A stretch of 43,290 nucleotides of DNA from UBA9076 sp964418835. Lineage in GTDB: Bacteria > Bacillota_I > Bacilli_A > Erysipelotrichales > Erysipelotrichaceae. Shown here piece after piece: positions 42,701 to 43,290 of the stretch (position 1 is its first letter; each line of letters opens with the position of its first letter). Under the pieces are notes generated by a model, which saw only the letters and a list, made by a program, of their open reading frames with translations, ran no database searches and had not been told where the DNA came from. The position numbers and the translations under genes were made by a program. Location of the stretch: the NCBI GenBank assembly GCA_964418835.1, contig CAYQNJ010000013.1:1-43290 (forward strand), written 5' to 3'.

Positions 42701-42948
42701 CCTTTTAATCCATTAGATTGTCTAATCATATCTTCCACAACAATATCATGAATTTCACCAATAGTAGAACAATACTGCAAGATTAACCAAGGTTCATTAG
42801 TATGATAATGAACTTTTATTAATTCATCATCACCTACCACTAGTAAACTATCTCCAATAAAAGTTTCTAAAAAATAATCATTAATTGCATCTTCATCTAA
42901 ACCTTTACCTTCGATTAATAATTGTACATCATACCTAAATTCAATCAT
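42697..42948 (-). CDS. stand-alone FakA/YloV-type middle domain protein
   Basis: An 83-residue protein that matches only the region following the kinase domain in fatty-acid kinase FakA (YloV). Visible are FRYDVQLLIEGKGLDEDAINDYF, then GDSLLVVGDDELIKVHYHTNEP, GEIHDIVVEDMIRQ. FakA is about 550 residues; the N-terminal DhaL kinase domain and the C-terminal DegV-like part are absent. The intergenic distance is one base from the SpoU stop, with AAAGGAGAT before the ATG, so it looks like a real expressed gene and not a decayed remnant. It may bind a partner or a lipid-like ligand. Function unknown. Confidence 0.72.
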   Translation of the reverse strand: MIEFRYDVQLLIEGKGLDEDAINDYFLETFIGDSLLVVGDDELIKVHYHTNEPWLILQYCSTIGEIHDIVVEDMIRQSNGLKG

Positions 42949-42949
42949 A

Positions 42950-43290
42950 TTATCTCCTTTGTCTAAGTACTTCATAACCAAGTACTGCAATAGCACTACT
43001 AGCATTTAAGGCATTTCTAAAATCATTACCATAAGGTATGTATATATTATTTTCAATATTATCTAATACCACCTTAGATAAACCTCTCATTTCTCCTCCA
43101 ACAGCTAGTAATATAGGTTGTTTGTAGTCTACATCAAAATAAGGAATTGCATCCTTTCTCATCGCAGACAAACACAAACAGTTTTTACTTTTCGCATAAT
43201 CAATAACTTCTTTTAAATCTTCACTTTGATGAATATTAATAAAATCAAAAGCACCCGCACTTGATTTTAGAATTGTTGGCTCACTATTAG
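42950..43290 (-). CDS. SpoU/TrmH-family RNA methyltransferase (partial, 5' end beyond window)
   Basis: The C-terminal 112 codons of a SPOUT 2'-O-methyltransferase, open to the window edge. ILKSSAGAFDFI, LLAVGGEMRGLSK (motif 2, Gly-Gly-Glu-x-Arg-Gly) and IPYGNDFRNALNASSAIAVLGYEVLRQR (motif 3, with Asn and Ser-Ala) are visible. The target is rRNA or tRNA ribose. It differs from the other SpoU gene at 32672-33403, so the organism has at least two. It stops one base before the FakA-like start. Confidence 0.85.
   Translation of the reverse strand, partial: NSEPTILKSSAGAFDFINIHQSEDLKEVIDYAKSKNCLCLSAMRKDAIPYFDVDYKQPILLAVGGEMRGLSKVVLDNIENNIYIPYGNDFRNALNASSAIAVLGYEVLRQRR

Noticed and set aside
42949..43005. 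Longer N-terminus for the FakA-like protein
   Set aside because: It would overlap the SpoU gene by 55 bases; AAAGGAGAT precedes the ATG at 42948, where the family similarity begins.
1..43290. CRISPR arrays, tRNA genes, insertion sequences or prophage
   Set aside because: No regularly spaced repeats, cloverleaf-like sequence with the GGTTCGA core, transposase or phage gene was seen on either strand.

Overview
This AT-rich window (about 30% GC by eye) uses the standard genetic code: several genes stop at TGA. Most starts have a Gram-positive AGGAGG-type ribosome site. It carries a tRNA-Phe T-box, a yybP-ykoY manganese riboswitch, CcpA-like cre boxes, a Rex-like box, a class B sortase, AsnA, a GGDDS-type PPi-phosphofructokinase and a CelB-type PTS. 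Together these point to a fermentative low-GC Bacillota, perhaps an Erysipelotrichia-, Acholeplasma- or Izemoplasma-related lineage. The sortase and the MBOAT/SGNH O-acylation pair argue for a cell wall. Exact taxonomy cannot be settled from the window.

Layout. 1-2832 (+): tail of an unknown gene, then a VTC polyphosphate-polymerase-like protein, a DUF4956 membrane protein and a CotH-type secreted kinase. 2834-4000 (-): MalY/PatB-type C-S lyase. 4076-7529 (-): operon of a duplicated DUF1538 membrane transporter, a tandem P-II protein, sortase B and a DUF3783 protein. 7674-13069 (+): three consecutive large GT-C-like membrane proteins. 13118-15472 (+): SIS sugar-phosphate protein, a small membrane protein and a cytoplasmic ceramidase-like hydrolase. 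15469-18349 (-): split chromate-type transporter, carboxymuconolactone-decarboxylase-like protein and LysR regulator. 18551-21268 (+): PTS EIIC and a GH1 6-phospho-beta-glucosidase. 21304-24724 (-): pheST behind its T-box. 25009-27615 (-): P-type Ca2+/Mn2+ ATPase behind a manganese riboswitch. 27843-30883 (+): acylphosphatase, then adhE with cre and Rex-like boxes. 31001-31990 (+): asnA. 32000-32620 (-): DedA. 32672-36868 (-): MBOAT, SGNH/DltD-like, GNAT and SpoU methyltransferase genes. 37067-38728 (-): PPi-PFK. 38921-41971 (-): RclA-like flavoprotein behind a PEPCK/HPr-kinase-fold protein with a cre box. 42074-43290 (-): HAD phosphatase, a stand-alone FakA-type domain and a SpoU methyltransferase cut by the window edge.

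Much of the window fits a sugar-fermenting life: PTS import and 6-phospho-glucoside hydrolysis, PPi-linked glycolysis, AdhE for NADH reoxidation, and CcpA/Rex-like control sites. The rest is envelope biology (CotH cassette, sortase, GT-C proteins, O-acyl transfer) and metal, redox and translation housekeeping.

No gene-free stretch exceeds 300 bases. I see no tRNA, rRNA, CRISPR array, insertion sequence or prophage gene. The least understood and most interesting parts are the VTC-DUF4956-CotH cassette, the DUF1538-PII-sortase-DUF3783 operon, the PEPCK-like/RclA pair, and the repeated placing of stop codons inside terminator hairpins.
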